Assembly (NCBI GenBank): GCA_947385775.1
Contig: CANDMI010000035.1
Location: forward strand, 1 to 37,167
Source of the DNA: an uncultured Eubacterium sp.
GTDB lineage: Bacteria; Bacillota; Clostridia; Lachnospirales; Lachnospiraceae
DNA: 37,167 nucleotides
Reading direction: 5' to 3'
The notes under the pieces were generated by a model. The model was not told the DNA's origin. It saw only the letters and a program-made list of their open reading frames with translations, and ran no database searches. Positions 1 to 10,000 of the stretch are shown here, piece by piece (position 1 is the first letter of the stretch; each line of letters starts with the position of its first letter). The translations under genes were made by a program, and so were the position numbers.

Positions 1-61
1 TATGCTCAGCAAAAATTATAATCTGCCGTCAGCAAAAAATTGTTTTGCAGGAACAGTTTAA

Positions 62-1603
62 TTACTCGAACTCAATCGTCCCCGGCGGCTTACTAGTCAA
101 ATCATAAACCACCCGGTTAACCCCTTTCACCTCATTCACGATCCGGTTCATCACCCGCTGCAACACCTCAAAGGGTATATCCGCGCACTCCGCTGTCATA
201 AAGTCTGACGTTGTGACGGCGCGAAGCGCCACTGCATAATCATATGTCCTGCCATCCCCCATTACGCCAACTGAACGCATATTTGTAAGAGCCGCAAAAT
301 ACTGGCTTATTTGGTCTGAAAGACCCGCTTTTGCTATCTCCTCGCGGTAAATTGCGTCTGCATCCTGAACGATGCGGACTTTGTCGGCGGTAACGCTTCC
401 GATTACGCGTATGCCAAGGCCTGGGCCTGGGAATGGCTGGCGGTTTACCAGATGATCTGGTATGCCAAGCTCCCTGCCTGCTTTTCGAACTTCGTCTTTA
501 AATAAAAGGCGAAGAGGTTCTATAATTTCTTTAAAATCCACATAGTCTGGGAGTCCGCCGACGTTATGATGGGATTTAATAGTTGCTGACTTTCCAAGCC
601 CGGATTCGATCACATCCGGGTAAATGGTTCCCTGGACGAGATAATCGACGGCGCCTATTTTTTTGGCTTCTTCTTCAAATACGCGGATAAACTCTTCCCC
701 AATGATCTTGCGTTTTGCTTCCGGTTCTTCCACGCCTGCTAATTTGGCGTAAAAACGCTCCTGGGCATTTACGCGGATAAAATTTAGGTCGTATGGCCCG
801 TCCGGGCCGAATACGGCTTCGACCTCGTCGCCTTCATTTTTGCGCAGCAGGCCATGATCTACAAATACGCAAGTCAGTTGCTTTCCGACGGCCTTTGCAA
901 GCAGGACTGCCGCCACAGAGGAATCTACGCCGCCGGATAAAGCGCAGAGAACTTTGCCATCGCCGACCTTTGCCCGAATCTCTTGAATCGACTTTGTGAC
1001 AAATGAATCCATTTTCCAGTCGCCTGTGCATCCGCATATTTTTAATACAAAATTCAATAGCATTTTCTGGCCTTCCACCGTATGCATGACCTCAGGGTGG
1101 AACTGCACCGCATATAATTTACGCTTCGGATACTCCATCGCGGCAATCGGGCAGGCAGCGGAGCTCCCGGTAATGGCAAACCCTTCCGGCGGCGTTTTGA
1201 TGTGATCCGTATGGCTCATCCAGCAGACGGTGTCTGTATGTACGCCCTCAAACAACACGCTGCTTGTGTCCACCTTTACCTCTGTTTTGCCATATTCACT
1301 GACTGGAGCTGTCGCTACTTCCCCTCCCAGCAGATATGTCATAAGCTGCGCGCCATAACAAATGCCAAGGACAGGAATTCCGAGGTCAAATATTTCCCTG
1401 CTACAGCTTGGCGATTCCTCTAAAAATACACTGTCCGGCCCACCGGTAAAAATGATTCCCTTTGGAGCCATCTCTTTGATCTGATCCAAAGACGTATGAT
1501 GCGGATGAACTTCACAGTATACATTGCATTCCCGCACACGTCTGGCAATCAACTGGTTATACTGCCCTCCAAAATCCAGGACAATGATTTTCTCCTGATC
1601 CAT
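62..1603 (-). CDS. guaA: GMP synthase (glutamine-hydrolysing)
   Basis: Converts XMP, ATP and glutamine to GMP, the last step of de novo guanine nucleotide synthesis, in the cytoplasm. The 513-residue length is normal for single-chain GuaA. The N-terminal class I glutaminase domain (about 1-190) shows the catalytic triad: Cys82 in GICYGAQ, and His169 and Glu171 in QFHPEV. The ATP pyrophosphatase domain follows, with the PP-loop SGGVDSS at 223-229. The C-terminal dimerisation domain ends in KPPGTIEFE, as usual. The start is supported by AAAGGAGAAGAAT just before the ATG. It is the last gene of the minus-strand run, 55 nt after thyX. I see no purine riboswitch upstream. Nothing in the protein is unusual, and identity is very secure. 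Confidence 0.97.
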   Translation of the reverse strand: MDQEKIIVLDFGGQYNQLIARRVRECNVYCEVHPHHTSLDQIKEMAPKGIIFTGGPDSVFLEESPSCSREIFDLGIPVLGICYGAQLMTYLLGGEVATAPVSEYGKTEVKVDTSSVLFEGVHTDTVCWMSHTDHIKTPPEGFAITGSSAACPIAAMEYPKRKLYAVQFHPEVMHTVEGQKMLLNFVLKICGCTGDWKMDSFVTKSIQEIRAKVGDGKVLCALSGGVDSSVAAVLLAKAVGKQLTCVFVDHGLLRKNEGDEVEAVFGPDGPYDLNFIRVNAQERFYAKLAGVEEPEAKRKIIGEEFIRVFEEEAKKIGAVDYLVQGTIYPDVIESGLGKSATIKSHHNVGGLPDYVDFKEIIEPLRLLFKDEVRKAGRELGIPDHLVNRQPFPGPGLGIRVIGSVTADKVRIVQDADAIYREEIAKAGLSDQISQYFAALTNMRSVGVMGDGRTYDYAVALRAVTTSDFMTAECADIPFEVLQRVMNRIVNEVKGVNRVVYDLTSKPPGTIEFE

Positions 1604-1658
1604 ATTCTTCTCCTTTCTATCGCATTAAAGCAAATCAGCAGATTCCACAAGTTTTCAA

Positions 1659-2348
1659 TCAAGATGTAGCTTCCCCCTGCTTTTTCGGCATTTTCCCGCA
1701 GGATTTTTTCTCCGGGCAATAGCCCAACTCCTCACATTTAGGCTTGAAATAATTTTTCACCACATACGCCCACTCGTCGGAAACCGCCGAGAGCGCCTGG
1801 CAGATGTCTGAAAACAGCGCGCGGTATTCATGGTAAGCGCGTTCGCACATTCTCTGGCGGCTCATGTCTACCAGGCTGCGCAGGTTGCGTTTGTCTACAA
1901 TTTTTGTGCTCATTCCAAGGGGAAGCAGCATTGCTGCGTCCTCCCTTGGGATCTGGCACTGTTCTTCCAGAAATTTGCATGTATTGCTGATTTTTGACAT
2001 CATGGATTCGTAGCGGGCACGCGCTTCCTGGTTATTTGCAATGGCATCCGGCATTACATAAGAAAAATTTTCATAGCTGACATAGCGGGTGCTTTCCTGA
2101 AGCCTGGTAGGCATCCCGCCAAGATGCGTATACCATTCGCGGATAACCCGGGCGGAATAGCCCTCTAACACCATCTCCACGTTGACATATTCCATGACCC
2201 TGCCATGCCCGGCCATAAGGCAGTCAAGGCCGCGCCTGTAATTTTTATCCGGGCTTGTAATATCCGAACCCCAGCAAATGCCGGCCCGTTTACCCATTAA
2301 CTGGATCGGGTTTTTGGTAGTTTCTTCTAATAGAGTCACTTTCGCCAT
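1659..2348 (-). CDS. thyX: Divergent FAD-dependent thymidylate synthase (ThyX family)
   Basis: ThyX enzymes make dTMP from dUMP with methylene-tetrahydrofolate and reduced FAD. This 229-residue protein has the family layout. HGRVMEY near 48-54 matches the conserved H-x-S-x-x-E-H region, ESTRY lies at 85-89, and the later block LPLGMSTK...NLRSLVDMSRQR...YHEYRAL matches the C-terminal substrate-binding part. The diagnostic RHRx7S signature is altered: where RHR is expected there is THL (74-76), followed by GGMPTRLQESTRY, about two residues longer than the canonical spacing. The C-terminus carries a Cys-rich tail (CEELGYCPEKKSC) that I do not associate with standard ThyX. It lies between proA and guaA with its own good ribosome binding site. 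The family is fairly secure. Whether it is an active thymidylate synthase or a divergent relative is less certain. Confidence 0.85.
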   Translation of the reverse strand: MAKVTLLEETTKNPIQLMGKRAGICWGSDITSPDKNYRRGLDCLMAGHGRVMEYVNVEMVLEGYSARVIREWYTHLGGMPTRLQESTRYVSYENFSYVMPDAIANNQEARARYESMMSKISNTCKFLEEQCQIPREDAAMLLPLGMSTKIVDKRNLRSLVDMSRQRMCERAYHEYRALFSDICQALSAVSDEWAYVVKNYFKPKCEELGYCPEKKSCGKMPKKQGEATS

Positions 2349-2363
2349 TTCTTTCTCCTATCG

Positions 2364-2407
2364 TTATGCTTGCGCGCTCCTGCAACCGCCAGTGCACGCA
2401 AGCATAA
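2364..2407 (-). promoter_or_regulatory. Stem-loop in the proA-thyX spacer
   Basis: Perfect 11-bp inverted repeat: TTATGCTTGCG at 2364-2374 and CGCAAGCATAA at 2397-2407, with a 22-nt loop that contains a second small TGCA...TGCA dyad. It fills most of the 62-nt spacer after proA and ends just before the thyX ribosome binding site. No T-run follows in the thyX direction, so it is not a typical terminator. It may be an RNA processing or stability element, or a translational control hairpin for thyX. Confidence 0.5.
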
Positions 2408-2410
2408 TCT

Positions 2411-3673
2411 TTAACGAACCTGCCCATTTCCTTTTATAATATACTTGTACGTACACAACTCTGCCAGTCCCATCGGCCCCCTTGCATGGAGCTTTTGCGT
2501 GGATATGCCCATCTCACAGCCCAGGCCAAATTCGCCGCCGTCTGTAAAACGAGTGGAAGCATTGACATAAACCGCCGCGCTGTCGATCGTCGCCGTAAAC
2601 TTCGCCGCCGCCTCATGATCATCTGTTATAATCGCTTCGCTGTGTCCGGTAGAATGGGCGTTGATATGCGAAATGGCATCTTCGACGCTGTCAACTACCT
2701 TTATCCCAAGAATGTAATCTAAAAATTCTGTGTCGAAGTCCTGCGCTCCTGCCGGCGTGCCCGAGATTACAGAAGCAGCCGCCGGGTCTAAGCGAAGCTC
2801 TACCGGCTGCTTGCCTGCCTGAGAACGGCTTTCGCATAATGACTGCTTTAGCATCGGCAAAAATTGCGCTGCCGCATCCTTATGCACCAGACAGACCTCT
2901 TGGGCATTGCACACGGAAGGGCGGCTGGTTTTTGCGTTTTCCACGATTTTGACAGCCATGTCTAAATTTGCCGCTTTGTCCACATATATGTGACAAATTC
3001 CAGTGCCGGTTTGGATACATGGAACGGTTGCCTGCTCCACACAGGCGCGTATCAGCCCTTTTCCGCCCCTTGGTATCAGCAGATCCACATAGCCTTCCGC
3101 TGTCATCAGTTCTGTCGCGCTGGCTCGCGCCGTATCTTCGATTAAGTTAACGGCGTTTCTTGGGAGTCCTGCTTCCTGTAATCCCGCCTGCAACGCCTCC
3201 ACGATCGCACGGCAGCTTCGCCATGCCTCTTTTCCACTGCGCAGGACACATACGTTTCCGCTTTTTACCGCTAATGCCGCCGCGTCGCTTGTGACATTTG
3301 GCCTGCTTTCATAAATGATCGCGATAACCCCCATTGGCACCGAGGTCTTTTGTATCACCAGGCCGTTTTCCCTCGTAACCTCTGATAAAACCTTGCCCAC
3401 CGGGTCTTCTAACCTGATCACCTCCCGGATGCCGTCCGCCATGCCATGTATCCGCTCCTTCGTTAAAAGCAGGCGGTCTAACATTACGTCAGCGATCTTT
3501 CCTTTCGCGGCGGCTAAATCCTGTTCGTTTTCCTTTAATATCTCTTGCATATTTTCCGGCTTTTCCAGCGCATCCGCCATTTTTTCTAAAGCCAGATTCC
3601 TTGCTTTCGTATCTGAAAGCATCAGCGCTGTTTTCGCTTCCTTTGCCTGTATTAAGATCTCCTGTGTGGTCAC
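2411..3673 (-). CDS. proA: Glutamate-5-semialdehyde dehydrogenase (gamma-glutamyl phosphate reductase)
   Basis: Reduces gamma-glutamyl phosphate to glutamate semialdehyde with NADPH, the second step of proline synthesis. The sequence has the ALDH-like ProA fold with the active-site Cys255 in [25 protein letters not shown] near 112-127, and [12 protein letters not shown] near 197-208. I prefer the GTG start at 3673, which gives 420 residues, because AAGGAAGG sits five bases upstream of it and the protein then has about the usual ProA length. An in-frame ATG at 3697 would add eight residues but has a weaker site. It follows proB after a short gap and precedes thyX. Function is very secure; only the exact start is open. 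Confidence 0.95.
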   Translation of the reverse strand: MTTQEILIQAKEAKTALMLSDTKARNLALEKMADALEKPENMQEILKENEQDLAAAKGKIADVMLDRLLLTKERIHGMADGIREVIRLEDPVGKVLSEVTRENGLVIQKTSVPMGVIAIIYESRPNVTSDAAALAVKSGNVCVLRSGKEAWRSCRAIVEALQAGLQEAGLPRNAVNLIEDTARASATELMTAEGYVDLLIPRGGKGLIRACVEQATVPCIQTGTGICHIYVDKAANLDMAVKIVENAKTSRPSVCNAQEVCLVHKDAAAQFLPMLKQSLCESRSQAGKQPVELRLDPAAASVISGTPAGAQDFDTEFLDYILGIKVVDSVEDAISHINAHSTGHSEAIITDDHEAAAKFTATIDSAAVYVNASTRFTDGGEFGLGCEMGISTQKLHARGPMGLAELCTYKYIIKGNGQVR

Positions 3674-3715
3674 GATTTCCTTCCTTTCTTCATACATCTT
3701 ATTTTGGGTTTCCCT

Positions 3716-4483
3716 TCACCGTATCCCCGAAAACCGCGTCCCCGCCAGCTTCCCTTCCGCGATATCATACAATACCTCCGGCCTGGCTCCGTTTGCTATG
3801 ACCATGTCCACCCCATTGTCCATCGCCATCCTTGCGGCGTGGATTTTGGTCACCATGCCACCGGTGCCAAGGGCGCTGCCGCCGCTGTCTGCTAAGCTTT
3901 CGATGCTTGGCGTGATCTCTGTCACGACCGGGATTAAAGTAGCGTCCTCGTTTTTATGAGGGTCTTTTGTATACAGCCCGTCAATATCGCTTAGCAGCAC
4001 AAGCAGATCCGCTTCGACGCTGCAAGCGGTCATTGCCGCCAGCGTATCGTTGTCCCCTACGGAAATTTCCTCTGTCGCAATGGTGTCATTTTCATTTACG
4101 ATCGGGATCACGCCCAGCTCTATCAGGCGGTAAATTGTATTCTCAAAGTTCTTTTTCCGGTCCTCGTGCGAAAAATCCGCTCCCGTCAGTAAGATCTGGC
4201 CGACGACATGGTTATATTCGCTAAACAGCTTATCATAGGTATACATCAGCTCACACTGGCCAACGGACGCCGCGGCCTGCTTGGTGGGCATATCTCCCGG
4301 CTTGCCGTCTAAGGTAAGCTTGCCGATCCCCATCCCGATCGCCCCGGAAGAAACGAGCACGATCTCATGTCCCGCGTTCGCCAGGTCGCTTAATGTCTTT
4401 ACAAGCACTTCCACATGCCGGATATTCAGCCGTCCGGTGGGATGCGCCAGTGTTGAGGTTCCTACTTTTACTACAATCCGCAT
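3716..4483 (-). CDS. proB: Glutamate 5-kinase, short form without PUA domain
   Basis: Phosphorylates glutamate to gamma-glutamyl phosphate, the first and usually proline-inhibited step of proline synthesis, and passes the labile product to ProA. The amino acid kinase fold is clear: VVKVGTSTL at the N-terminus, VSSGAIGMG near 45-53, NENDTIA and GDNDTLAA in the middle, LLSDIDGLYT, and GTGGMVTKIHAA. At 255 residues it lacks the C-terminal PUA domain of the roughly 367-residue enterobacterial enzyme, as in many Clostridia. The ATG is preceded by AGGAAGAGG. It begins only 24 nt after the stop of jetC, so it is very probably cotranscribed with the Wadjet operon upstream, which is unusual for a biosynthetic gene. 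Confidence 0.96.
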   Translation of the reverse strand: MRIVVKVGTSTLAHPTGRLNIRHVEVLVKTLSDLANAGHEIVLVSSGAIGMGIGKLTLDGKPGDMPTKQAAASVGQCELMYTYDKLFSEYNHVVGQILLTGADFSHEDRKKNFENTIYRLIELGVIPIVNENDTIATEEISVGDNDTLAAMTACSVEADLLVLLSDIDGLYTKDPHKNEDATLIPVVTEITPSIESLADSGGSALGTGGMVTKIHAARMAMDNGVDMVIANGARPEVLYDIAEGKLAGTRFSGIR

Positions 4484-4507
4484 TTTGCTAATCCTCTTCC
4501 TATGTCT

Positions 4508-7500
4508 TTAAAAAACAAGCTCTTCTTGCTGCGTCACTTTTACTGCGTCTATTTCGTCTAATGCATCTATATCAAATGCGTCCACATCCGTCACTTCTAT
4601 ACGGGATGTGATCAGCGTATCCGGCTCTTCCCCACGCAGATGCTCCGCCTTTAAATAATGCGTTCCGCTTCGCATACTGGCGGCAATCAGGTTCAAGACA
4701 TAAATGTTGTCAAACCGGTTATAAATCGAATCCCCGCCTAAACCGGAAAGGCAGATAAGCTGAGTATTGGTCTTTTCCGCCATATCCATCAGCGGTTTTA
4801 GCAGATGAGACGCATTTGTCTGGGCAAACGGGTTGTCCATAACGAGAACTTTCCCTTCATTTCGTTCCGCAAATAGATCCGTATCGTCATGACGCATATA
4901 ATAAAGCAGGCTGCTTAGTATGATAAACGCGGATAGAAACCCTTCCCCGCCGGAATTGCGCGCAACCTGTGACCAAGTGATCGGCCGCTCCTTTTGCGCT
5001 TCAATTTTGTACATGCGGATCTGCACATTGGAAATCCCAACCGCCGCGTCATACAGGTTTTTCGTCGTCATCCGAAGCCCGAGATACTCATGCGCATTTT
5101 CATTTTGCTCCAGGATGAAAATACCTTTTTTCGTCGTTTCATCCATAAACTCATTGATACGCTTTTCGTAAAGCCCCTGTTTCTCCTCCCATTGGGGCAG
5201 GATGATCTGAAGCATCCGAAGGGTCTTTCCGCGCACGGAAATCGTGCTGTTGCGGTCTATCTGCCCCAGGTTTTTGTGCACTTCCAGTATATAAGAGCAC
5301 AGCAGCTCTACGATGCGCTCTTTTTCCTTTTCCACCATTTCGATGTCAACCTGGATTTTCTGCATCAGGCTGTCATAAGATTGCAGCGTAGTCTGCAACT
5401 GACGCTCCACCTGCCCTGCGTCCTCTGTCAGGGTAAGCATGGCTTCGATCGGTTTGCGGTAAAAATCATCCGAAAAGCTTTCGCGGCGCACCATCTGGTT
5501 TAGCTGCCTGGATAACTGCTCTTTGTGCTTTTGCCTGCTATCCTTGCAATGGCTATAATCCCGCACAAGCATACCTTTTTTCGTACGCAGGTCTTTTCCC
5601 TGCAATTGCTCGATTTTTTCCTGCTGGACGCCGATTACTTCAAGCATATGCTTCTGCCTAGACAGATCCTGTATCTTATCCGCCGTAACATAGCTTTCCG
5701 CGCCGCTTTCCATATCGTGAACAATCTTAGGCTTTTGTGTGTCTAATATCGTTCCGGCATTCCCGCCGCTTCCTTTATCCGCTTCCACATCCTGTCGCAT
5801 CATCTCCCACAGGCCCGCTTCATCCTGCGGCATATATTCCGAAAATTCCGCCAGCGCGGTCAGATTTTCTTCGTACCATACGACCCGTTTTTGTTGAAAC
5901 TGGCGGCTGTTTTCCAGCTCTTTAAAGCGGTATTCCCGACGTTCTATTTCCGCTGTAAAATCCACCGGCTGGATCTCTTCTTTTGGCATCGGTTCCGTTT
6001 TGCGACATTTTTCTTCCAGCAGCCTTTTTTGCTGCTCATAATGCTGGCGGGCTAAGGCTGTTTTTTTATCCGCTTCGTTCCACATCGCCCTTTTGCGCTC
6101 GTATGCCAGACGCGTTTTTTCCAATTGCCGCTCGAAATGTTCCTCCGCTTTCTGGTCATATATCGTTTGCAGCCATTCGCCGTCTTTTAAATGAAACTTT
6201 TTCTGTCGCCGTTTTAACTCCTGCTCGATTTTTCGAAGCTTTTCCCGGGCGATTTGCAGCAAATGCTCAATCTCCCGCAACCGAAGGGACAGCTTGCTCG
6301 TAATCGCCTGATAGCGGATTTCCATTTCCTGAATGACATTTTCATCGGCGGTTACCGTGCCGTTATCATCCTCCGGCGGTTTCTCATACTGCAAATAGCG
6401 CTCCAGCTTTTCTTCCAGCCCTTCCTGGGTGCGGCGCAACGTTTCTAATGTAATCTCCTGCTGCCTGGCCTGCTCTTTTCGCCTTTCGCATGTATTTTTT
6501 GAAAGCCGCTCCCTGTGCCTGGCCCGTTCCAGCTCGGCTTTTTCCTGGTCAAGCTGGTTTTTGTCCGATAAATAGGTCTGGTATGCCTTTATAAGCTCTT
6601 GCAGCTCTTCCAGGCGCCGTTCTCCTGCAAGCTGTTTTTTCTCGTTCTCCTGTAGCTCTTTTTGTATATCCGACAGTCGCTTTGAAAGCCCACGCAGGCT
6701 CTCTTTATGTTTTAGAGCTTCCTCCTCCAGCGTTTGGATGTGCCCGGATATCTGCTCGAATAACCGCTCCGCCCGCTCCTGGCGCTCCCTGGTCACATCC
6801 TGCGCCCGCAGCTCCTCCTTCTTTTCAAAATAAGACTGGTATTCTTTTTGGCGAAGCATAATCTGCTCTTTCTTTTTTATAAGCTTTTGCTCCGCCTGGG
6901 CTGCCATCTGCTTTAATTTCTCTTCATTTAATAAATGCTCGTTAAATAAAATATAAAAGCTTACATCCTCAAAATCCACAATCGTCCGACTTACGCTTTC
7001 CCCGCGCTCTAACTGTTCCCTTACGATCAAAGGAATCGGAAATGAAGTATAGGGCGGCTGCTTTTGTTCCGTAAGCTTTTTTAAATCCCGCTTCGAAAGC
7101 AGTAACGCATAGGGCAAAAATGGGTGTTTTTCCACCAGCAGCCGGTTTTCTTTTTCCGTATACTGGTTTTTCTTTAGCCACTCCATTCCATAGACGTACG
7201 AAATTCCAGCGTCTTCTAAAAGCTGTTCAAATTCCTCGGGCAGCTCTAATATTTTGCCCTGGGTGAGCCGTTTATAATCCTTTTGCAGCGCGTCCTCTTC
7301 CTTTTCCAGCATCCGTTTGGCGTGGCTTATTTCCGAAAGCTTTTTTTCCGCCGAAGCTAAGATCCGCTCCATATCAAAGAGCGACGTTTCTTTTAAGTCT
7401 AAATCTGAGCCTAAGCCAAAATACCGAAGCAGCGTCCGGCGCCGATCCAACTGTTTTTGATACCGGGCGCATACCGCCTGGGCTTCTTTTCGTTCCGCTT

Positions 7501-9184
7501 CTTTTTGCAGCTTTTCCTGCCTGACATCCTCGTAATCGCGCTCTGTCTGTTTTTGCTTGCGCCTTGCTTCCTCCGCTTCCTTTTGCAGGCCCATATACGC
7601 GCGCCGCAGCTTTTCTTGCTCCTTTTCGTATTCCTGCCTGCAAATTTCCAGCTCGGCAGGCTCATATTCCCCTAAGATATTGCGTAGAAAACCGGGCTGG
7701 TAACGCTTGTTGTAACGGTCCTCGATCGCGTCAAAACTCTGAATCTTTGCCTCCAAGCTTCCAATCGCCGCACTCTGCTTTAATATCAGATCCCGAAGCT
7801 TTTCCGCCTTTTCTTCTTCCGCAAGAATGCGCTCCTGTAGCTGGTTCAAGCTGGCAGCTTCCTGCTCCGCCCGAATCCTGCCGCGCTTAACTTCTTTCGT
7901 ATAATACATGCGAAGGCGATAGCCCAGGCCCGCCCGCTCCTTTGCGCTTTCTTGCTCTTTCTGGTTTAAAACCTCCAGTTGTTTATGGTAGCGGCCGCAT
8001 TCCTGCCGCTGGGCAGTATAATCCTCCTGCTGCCTTGCCATTTCTAATAAGTGAAGCTTTGTTTCCAGCTGGCTGCACTGCTCTTCTAAGGAATCGCGCT
8101 CTAATTGAAGCAATTCCCGCTCCGAGCGCTGGTAACGCTCCGCTTCCATCGCTTCGTACACGGCTTTGGAAATCTGGCCGTACCGCAGCTTTTCCATCTC
8201 GTTTACCGTCTGCTCTTTTTGCGCTTCTAAAACAGCGCATTGATCTTTCGCTCCGGCCCGGGCGGTTTCCAGCTGCCATAAAAACACACCGATCCGGTCT
8301 TGCTGTAACAAAAGCTCCTTTTCCGCTTTCGCGTATTGGCCGATCGTATCCATGACCAGCGCAGATTCTTCTTTAAACAGGCTGATGATATCCCGCCGCT
8401 GTATTTTCGACTGGTTGTCCTTATACTGGCTGACGTATTTTTCCAGAATGTTTTGAAATTCCTTCATACGGTCGTTTTCTTTATTGAGCTTATTTTCAAC
8501 GGAACGCAGAAACCATTTTTCCACAAGCCCTTTTTCGTCCTTGCAGTCAGCAAACAAATTTGACAGCCCCGACTCCTGACGGTTGATCTCTTTGATAATG
8601 TTTTCCCATTCCTTATAATAGATCTGGTACTCCATTAATTTGTCAAAATACTGTCTGGACTGTGCGGCATTGTTCATATCATAGCAAAAAAACGTGATCT
8701 TAGGGTCTTTTTTATAAGAATCAAACAGCTGCCTGCAAGAAGAAAAATTTTTTAATGCCATCTCTTTTTTCTTCTTTTCCACAACCGGAAGATGTCGCAT
8801 ATCCTGTTCACAGGGATGGCGGTATTCACTGATAAACTGTATGATCTCCATCTCGTCGCCGGATTCCGCGGTAATTTCCAGATGTCTTCGCACCATCATT
8901 CCAGTCATGACATAGCCCGCTCCACGATCAAGCTGCCACTCTACCAAAATAAACGACGGCTTATTCGTCGTAAAATAGCCCTCAAACGGACGGTCTTTCG
9001 CATTGCGGTATCTTTTATGGACAAACGGCGCGATCATCATCTGCACAAGCACGGATTTCCCGCCGCCGTTTTGCAAAGACAGCAGCGTGCTTTTTCCATT
9101 AAACTGAAATGTTTCATCGCTGATTTTGATCGCGTTGTCGTTATAATTTATATTGATCAGGCGGACCGCGTTAATTTTACTCAT
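4508..9184 (-). CDS. jetC: Wadjet JetC: SMC-like coiled-coil ATPase (MukB/MksB-type)
   Basis: Motor subunit of a Wadjet (MksBEFG/EptABCD-like) complex, which extrudes DNA loops and marks small circular plasmids for cleavage by JetD. The 1558-residue protein has a split ABC ATPase head. Walker A is NGGGKS at 39-44. Several hundred residues of Glu/Lys/Gln-rich antiparallel coiled coil follow, with a hinge-like non-coiled part near 650-800. At the C-terminal end come an ABC signature NSGGEGF (about 1410-1416) and the Walker B-like strand VLVMDNPFAQT (about 1446-1456). The residue after the Walker B Asp is Asn, not the usual catalytic Glu. It is the last gene of jetDABC, starting 32 nt after jetB with GAAAGAGG upstream of the ATG. 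The system assignment rests on the four-gene context and is secure. Confidence 0.93.
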   Translation of the reverse strand: MSKINAVRLININYNDNAIKISDETFQFNGKSTLLSLQNGGGKSVLVQMMIAPFVHKRYRNAKDRPFEGYFTTNKPSFILVEWQLDRGAGYVMTGMMVRRHLEITAESGDEMEIIQFISEYRHPCEQDMRHLPVVEKKKKEMALKNFSSCRQLFDSYKKDPKITFFCYDMNNAAQSRQYFDKLMEYQIYYKEWENIIKEINRQESGLSNLFADCKDEKGLVEKWFLRSVENKLNKENDRMKEFQNILEKYVSQYKDNQSKIQRRDIISLFKEESALVMDTIGQYAKAEKELLLQQDRIGVFLWQLETARAGAKDQCAVLEAQKEQTVNEMEKLRYGQISKAVYEAMEAERYQRSERELLQLERDSLEEQCSQLETKLHLLEMARQQEDYTAQRQECGRYHKQLEVLNQKEQESAKERAGLGYRLRMYYTKEVKRGRIRAEQEAASLNQLQERILAEEEKAEKLRDLILKQSAAIGSLEAKIQSFDAIEDRYNKRYQPGFLRNILGEYEPAELEICRQEYEKEQEKLRRAYMGLQKEAEEARRKQKQTERDYEDVRQEKLQKEAERKEAQAVCARYQKQLDRRRTLLRYFGLGSDLDLKETSLFDMERILASAEKKLSEISHAKRMLEKEEDALQKDYKRLTQGKILELPEEFEQLLEDAGISYVYGMEWLKKNQYTEKENRLLVEKHPFLPYALLLSKRDLKKLTEQKQPPYTSFPIPLIVREQLERGESVSRTIVDFEDVSFYILFNEHLLNEEKLKQMAAQAEQKLIKKKEQIMLRQKEYQSYFEKKEELRAQDVTRERQERAERLFEQISGHIQTLEEEALKHKESLRGLSKRLSDIQKELQENEKKQLAGERRLEELQELIKAYQTYLSDKNQLDQEKAELERARHRERLSKNTCERRKEQARQQEITLETLRRTQEGLEEKLERYLQYEKPPEDDNGTVTADENVIQEMEIRYQAITSKLSLRLREIEHLLQIAREKLRKIEQELKRRQKKFHLKDGEWLQTIYDQKAEEHFERQLEKTRLAYERKRAMWNEADKKTALARQHYEQQKRLLEEKCRKTEPMPKEEIQPVDFTAEIERREYRFKELENSRQFQQKRVVWYEENLTALAEFSEYMPQDEAGLWEMMRQDVEADKGSGGNAGTILDTQKPKIVHDMESGAESYVTADKIQDLSRQKHMLEVIGVQQEKIEQLQGKDLRTKKGMLVRDYSHCKDSRQKHKEQLSRQLNQMVRRESFSDDFYRKPIEAMLTLTEDAGQVERQLQTTLQSYDSLMQKIQVDIEMVEKEKERIVELLCSYILEVHKNLGQIDRNSTISVRGKTLRMLQIILPQWEEKQGLYEKRINEFMDETTKKGIFILEQNENAHEYLGLRMTTKNLYDAAVGISNVQIRMYKIEAQKERPITWSQVARNSGGEGFLSAFIILSSLLYYMRHDDTDLFAERNEGKVLVMDNPFAQTNASHLLKPLMDMAEKTNTQLICLSGLGGDSIYNRFDNIYVLNLIAASMRSGTHYLKAEHLRGEEPDTLITSRIEVTDVDAFDIDALDEIDAVKVTQQEELVF

Positions 9185-9216
9185 ATTTTCCTCTTTCCGA
9201 TGTATGGCCCCGGGCC

Positions 9217-9963
9217 TTAGCGCTTCCCAATCGTTACCGTTTCGCTTTTGGCATAATCCTCAACTCCCAGCGCCCTGCGCACCCGTATGAAATGGTTTTG
9301 ATTCAACAGGTTCCAATCCATAAAGCTGTCCAGCTTTTTGGTGGTCTGGATCATTTCATCTTCCTCAACATATTCGATCAATCCCTGTTTTTCTAAAAAT
9401 TTTAAAATATTGTGCAAAAAACCTTCTTTCGTAGTCTTTGCCCTGGAGCCTCTTTCATCGGAACGCAGCGCCTCGTACGCCTCTGACATACTGGAAAATG
9501 ACAGTATCTCGTTTTCTTCTGTCTGCCCGTCATCGTCCTTCGCCCCTTCCTTTAAATAGGCGCTGACGCTGTTTTGCAGCTCCCCTACCCGGATAAATTC
9601 TCTGGATTTGCTGCTGCTGCCCTGCCCGTCGTAAAATTCCACCAGCAGCGTCAGTATGACAAACTGCGATAAAAAATAATCCCGGTCTGTGCCGCCCGAT
9701 TTACATAACGCCGCTTTCAGCTGCGCCTTGGAATATCCTAAAAAATAATTGTCCTCCCTTGGAATCAGATAAACCACATTCCCATACCGCTCAATATGGC
9801 TTTCCGCCGCTTCCCCCTGGGATTTTACAAGCTTTTGCACCGCTTCATTTTCCGCATACGCTTCATACAGGCTGCTTTCGGTTTCTTCATGCAGCTCGTG
9901 ATGCTCTAACAGATAATAAAAAATTTCCTGGCTGGCGCGGATATCCTCTATTTCATATGCCAT
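9217..9963 (-). CDS. jetB: Wadjet JetB: MukE/MksE-like winged-helix subunit
   Basis: In Wadjet, JetB is the KITE (MukE-like) protein that joins the kleisin JetA and the SMC JetC. This 248-residue acidic protein shows helical, winged-helix-like character: a segment near 83-110 (KAALCKSGG...FVILTLLVEFYDG), then a C-terminal block TKEGFLHNILKFLEKQGLIEYVEEDEM that reads as a helix-turn-helix plus wing, ending in FIRVRRALG. I believe it belongs to the DUF family used for type II JetB (DUF6063 from memory), which a Pfam search would confirm. It sits between jetA (38-nt gap) and jetC (32-nt gap). The name rests mainly on size, fold character and position; no catalytic motif is expected. Confidence 0.85.
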   Translation of the reverse strand: MAYEIEDIRASQEIFYYLLEHHELHEETESSLYEAYAENEAVQKLVKSQGEAAESHIERYGNVVYLIPREDNYFLGYSKAQLKAALCKSGGTDRDYFLSQFVILTLLVEFYDGQGSSSKSREFIRVGELQNSVSAYLKEGAKDDDGQTEENEILSFSSMSEAYEALRSDERGSRAKTTKEGFLHNILKFLEKQGLIEYVEEDEMIQTTKKLDSFMDWNLLNQNHFIRVRRALGVEDYAKSETVTIGKR

Positions 9964-10000
9964 ACGCGGTTTCCTTTCATTTTATATGTAACACTTTCCT

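Noticed and set aside
7374-8355. Long frames on both strands opposite or within the jetC coiled coil
   Set aside because: They are shadows of the Glu/Lys/Gln-rich coiled-coil codons and resemble no protein family.
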